Assembly (NCBI GenBank): GCA_900553175.1 | Contig: USCH01000035.1 | Coordinates: 1-17,516 of the forward strand | DNA: 17,516 bases | Direction: 5' to 3' | DNA from: an uncultured Alistipes sp. | GTDB taxonomy: Bacteria; Bacteroidota; Bacteroidia; Bacteroidales; Rikenellaceae | Part shown: positions 14,956 through 17,516 of the stretch, piece by piece | Numbering within the stretch: the first letter of the stretch is position 1 | Layout of the letters: each line of letters starts with the position of its first letter | Made by a program: the position numbers and the translations under genes | Notes under the pieces: model-generated | The model's input: only the letters and a program-made list of their open reading frames with translations | What the model was told of the DNA's origin: nothing | Databases searched by the model: none

Positions 14956-15762
14956 ATGGCCAGCAAGATTCTGTACGTCTGCCAGCAGATCGCGCCCTAT
15001 CTCCCCGAAACGGAGACATCCCGGCTTTGCCGCGCCCTGACGCAGGCGATGCAGGAACGGGGCAACGAGATCCGCACGTTCATGCCCCGCTACGGCTGCA
15101 TCAACGAACGGCGCCACCAGCTCCATGAGGTGATCCGCCTCTCGGGAATGAACCTCATCATCGACGACAACGACCACCAGCTCATCATCAAGGTGGCGTC
15201 GATTCCCGCGGCCCGCGTACAGATCTACTTCATCGACAACGACGACTATTTCTCGCGCAAGGCCGTGCTGACCGACGCCGAGGGGAATCTCTTCGGCGAC
15301 AACGACGAACGGGCCATCTTCTTCGCCCGCGGCGTGCTCGAAACGGTCAAGAAGCTGCGGTGGTCCCCCACCGTGGTGCATTGCCACGGGTGGTTCTCGG
15401 CCGTGGTTCCCGTCTATCTGAAACGGATTTTCGCCGACGATCCGATCTTCCGCGGCGTCAAGGTCGTCGTGTCGCTCTGCGACGATGCCTTCCCCGGACA
15501 GCTCGACGCGGGATTCGCCGGAAAGATCGCCGGAGAAGGCGTCAGCGACAAAAATCTCGCGCTTCTCGACGCCCCGTCATACGAAAACCTCTGCCGCTTC
15601 GTTATGGAATATGCCGACGGCGTGATTGCGGCATCTCCGAACGTCGGAAAGAACGTGCTGGAGATCGCCCGGGCAAGCGGAAAGCCCCTGCTCGAATACC
15701 AGTCGCCCGAGGCAGAGGACTTTTTCGATAATTACAACCGGTTCTATGATTCCATTCAATAG
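14956..15762 (+). CDS. Short GT5-like (glycogen/starch synthase N-domain) protein
   Basis: The 268-residue product matches only the N-terminal Rossmann-like half of glycogen synthase (GT5). Visible similarity includes the start KILYVCQQIAPYL, RTFMPRYG, HCHGWFSAVVPVYLK and ADGVIAASPNV. The ADP-glucose-binding KTGGL found in true synthases is replaced by PETET at 17-21, and the C-terminal GT-B half with its catalytic region is absent. Usual glycogen synthases have about 480 residues. The reading frame is intact and has its own promoter, and similar short proteins exist in other Bacteroidales as I recall, so it looks like a stable family and not a broken gene. Glycogen synthase activity is unlikely; the function is unknown. 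It overlaps the DUF4270 gene by 17 bp. Confidence 0.85.
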   Translation: MASKILYVCQQIAPYLPETETSRLCRALTQAMQERGNEIRTFMPRYGCINERRHQLHEVIRLSGMNLIIDDNDHQLIIKVASIPAARVQIYFIDNDDYFSRKAVLTDAEGNLFGDNDERAIFFARGVLETVKKLRWSPTVVHCHGWFSAVVPVYLKRIFADDPIFRGVKVVVSLCDDAFPGQLDAGFAGKIAGEGVSDKNLALLDAPSYENLCRFVMEYADGVIAASPNVGKNVLEIARASGKPLLEYQSPEAEDFFDNYNRFYDSIQ

Positions 15763-17401
15763 ACTCCGCCGCCTGCCGCTTCTGCTGGCCCTCCTCGGGC
15801 CGGCCGTCGCTGCGCTGTCGGGAGGATGTACGACCGTGGACGATTCGCTCGGGTCGAACATCGTGCCCGAAACCCAGCAGATGAAGACCGGCTATCTGCG
15901 GCTGGACGACGTGCGCAAACGCTATGTCGAGACGCGTCTCTACCAGACCGACTCGATCGTATCGTCGAACCTGGGATACGGATACATGGGTTCGGAGCGG
16001 AACGACACGATCGGCCTGCGCACGGCGGGCTTTCTGACCCAGTACCTCAACTACTACGCCGTCGACGAAGGCTATTTCGGCTACCGGCCCATCTTCGACT
16101 CGGCGACGATGATGATCTCGATCGAAGGCTACGGCGCCGACACGCTCACGCCGCAGCGCTTCAACGTCTACGAAATCACCGACAACGGCTACCTCACATC
16201 GAGCAAGGATTCGACTTTCTTCCTTTCGTTCGATCCCGAACCGTTCGTCGATCTGGCCCGTCCGCTCTTCACTTTCACGTTCCCCGACGGCAAGACCACG
16301 GGACCCGCCACCACGACCGTGCGGCTCGACGCCACGCCCGAAGGGCGGACGTTCGTCCTCGACCGGCTGATGCTCCAGGGCGAGGAGTTCCGGGGCGAAG
16401 ACGGCGAACCCGACTATTCGATCTACGCCGCGGGCAACGAAAAGGAGTGGGTGGAGCATTTCAAGGGATTCTACATCCGTCCCGCCGAGGACCAGACCCA
16501 GCCGGGCAAGGGCACGATCTACGCCACCAAGCTCGAAGCCTCGGGGCTGGCCGTCTACGGCCGCAACCGCGTGAAGGAGGACCCGTCGCTCATCCAGGAT
16601 ACGATCGGCATGGCCTATCTCTTCTACGACTCCTACGTCTCGGAGGCCGGCAACATCTCGGTCAACACCCTCAAACGCGACTATGCGGGCAGTCTGATCG
16701 ACATCGGAAAAGCCCGCGAACCGGGCAAGGACGCCGCAGGCGCTCCGCTGCCCGACACGCGCCCGCTCGACACGCGCGTCGTCGTCGAAGGCATGAGCGG
16801 CGTGGTGACCGAGCTCCGGCTGACCAAGGAGTTCTTCCAGTCGCTCGAAGATGCCGTCCGACAGGCCAACGAAGCCGACGGCACGCAGTTCAACACCCTG
16901 GCATTCAACCAGGCGTGCATGTCGGTCTACTTCACCGACAGCGACTACGACTGGCAGCAGATCGCCTCGGGCAACACGGCGCGGCTGATCGAGCAGATGA
17001 ACGCGGCCCCGAACCGGCTGGGGCTCTTCTCCGATTTCAAGCGCCTCGCAGGCATCGCCGACTACGCCTACCAGTACGAGCAGAACTACAGCACCACGCT
17101 GGCCTACGGCGGCTACATCAACCGCAGCCGCGGCTGCTACACAATGGACATCACGGGCCACATCCAGAAGGTCTGGAACAACTACCTCGCCGCCCGCGAC
17201 GCGGCCGGAGGGATCGACGCGATCGACTGGGACGACCCCGACGCCGTGACCGGACGCACGATCTACCTGGCGCCCGAAGCCTACGGACTCTACACCACGG
17301 CCTTCACCGTCGTGCAGGGCATGGGCGGCGATGCGCCCGAAGGGGAACCCAACCGCGCTCCCATCCGTTTCGAATTCACCTACAATCTGTTGAAAAAATA
17401 G
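15746..17401 (+). CDS. DUF4270 family lipoprotein
   Basis: The 551-residue protein resembles DUF4270, a large Bacteroidota family of exported proteins of unknown function. ATG 15746 gives a lipoprotein signal: a basic start (MIPFNRLRRL), a hydrophobic stretch, then LSGG-C28. The mature protein would be anchored in the envelope, and lacks further membrane segments. It begins TTVDDSLGSNIVPE, as is common in the family, and consists mostly of short beta-rich segments. The start overlaps the preceding gene by 17 bp in another frame, so the two are translated from one mRNA and are likely linked in function. Confidence 0.88.
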   Translation: MIPFNRLRRLPLLLALLGPAVAALSGGCTTVDDSLGSNIVPETQQMKTGYLRLDDVRKRYVETRLYQTDSIVSSNLGYGYMGSERNDTIGLRTAGFLTQYLNYYAVDEGYFGYRPIFDSATMMISIEGYGADTLTPQRFNVYEITDNGYLTSSKDSTFFLSFDPEPFVDLARPLFTFTFPDGKTTGPATTTVRLDATPEGRTFVLDRLMLQGEEFRGEDGEPDYSIYAAGNEKEWVEHFKGFYIRPAEDQTQPGKGTIYATKLEASGLAVYGRNRVKEDPSLIQDTIGMAYLFYDSYVSEAGNISVNTLKRDYAGSLIDIGKAREPGKDAAGAPLPDTRPLDTRVVVEGMSGVVTELRLTKEFFQSLEDAVRQANEADGTQFNTLAFNQACMSVYFTDSDYDWQQIASGNTARLIEQMNAAPNRLGLFSDFKRLAGIADYAYQYEQNYSTTLAYGGYINRSRGCYTMDITGHIQKVWNNYLAARDAAGGIDAIDWDDPDAVTGRTIYLAPEAYGLYTTAFTVVQGMGGDAPEGEPNRAPIRFEFTYNLLKK

Positions 17402-17427
17402 AACACCGACATTCCCTCAGGGACGCG

Positions 17428-17452
17428 AACCTAAGTGCTGCACTTAGGTTTT
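17428..17452 (+). terminator. Hairpin terminator after the DUF4270 gene
   Basis: AACCTAAGTG (17428-17437) pairs perfectly with CACTTAGGTT (17441-17450) around CTG, and two more T follow before CGC. It begins 26 nt after the DUF4270 stop and about 33 bp before the next start codon. The stem contains six A-T and four G-C pairs, so strength is moderate; an attenuator for the next gene is also possible. Confidence 0.7.
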
Positions 17453-17483
17453 CGCATTTCTGAAAATCCGCAAAACAGTCACC

Positions 17484-17516
17484 ATGCAGGAAAATTTAGT
17501 GATCGTGCAGTCCCCC
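17484..17516 (+). CDS. topA: DNA topoisomerase I, first 11 codons (cut by window end)
   Basis: The visible residues are MQENLVIVQSP. The start of Bacteroidota and E. coli topoisomerase I reads NLVIVESPAKAKTI or similar, the first strand of the Toprim domain, so this is most likely topA. The family has Glu at position 9, a catalytic residue; here codon 9 is CAG (Gln). No TAnnTTTG promoter is seen in the 82-bp gap from the DUF4270 stop. With only 11 codons the call rests on this motif alone. Confidence 0.65.
   Translation, partial: MQENLVIVQSP

Noticed and set aside
14956..15762. Pseudogene of glycogen synthase
   Set aside because: The frame is intact, has its own promoter, ends in a natural overlap with the next gene, and no C-terminal domain remnant follows.
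15602..17161. 519-codon open frame on - opposite the DUF4270 gene
   Set aside because: Shadow frame with no family resemblance; the + strand frame has a lipoprotein signal and DUF4270 character.

Overview
The window is chromosomal DNA of a GC-rich Bacteroidales bacterium, most likely Alistipes or a close relative. Three things support this. At least seven promoters carry the Bacteroidota -7 box TAnnTTTG, and there are no convincing Shine-Dalgarno sequences. Several genes belong to families found mainly in Bacteroidota (DUF4837, DUF3098, DUF4270 and a short GT5-like protein beside DUF4270). The coding DNA is strongly GC-rich at third codon positions. The genus is inferred. No rRNA, tRNA, transposase, phage gene or CRISPR array was seen.

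Layout. 1-411: a promoter followed by a long non-coding leader holding three copies of a 12-14 bp element, two of which form a long hairpin. 412-1578 (+): a nucleotidyltransferase-like/HEPN protein with a repeat-built Pro/Ala/Glu N-terminus and a degenerate nucleotidyltransferase site. 1579-1855: a hairpin and a 10-11 bp tandem array. 1856-4496 (-): a DUF4837 lipoprotein gene followed by cardiolipin synthase, separated by a GGCAGA tandem array. 4577-5185 (+): a polysaccharide deacetylase with an almost leaderless transcript, followed by a 10-bp tandem array. 5431-6003 (+): efp with the best promoter in the window and an intrinsic terminator. 6172-8478 (-): a polyprenyl diphosphate synthase and an FHS-family sugar transporter in one unit. 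8648-14916 (+): a tightly packed series of YfhO-like membrane protein, ftsX, DUF3098, uppP, truB and queA. 14956-17401 (+): a short GT5-like protein overlapping a DUF4270 lipoprotein gene. 17484 to the end (+): the first 11 codons of a gene that looks like topA.

Most of the genes concern envelope building and translation. Polyprenyl diphosphate synthase, UppP, FtsX, cardiolipin synthase, the YfhO-like protein and the deacetylase act at the membrane or cell wall. EF-P, TruB and QueA act on ribosomes and tRNA. Gene content is mostly ordinary core genome. The parts worth a second look are the hairpin leader and repeat-built HEPN protein at the left end, three C-rich tandem arrays placed just downstream of genes (possible Rho sites), a shared extended promoter motif, the short GT5 protein that has lost the KTGGL motif, and a Glu-to-Gln change at the expected catalytic position of the topA-like gene.
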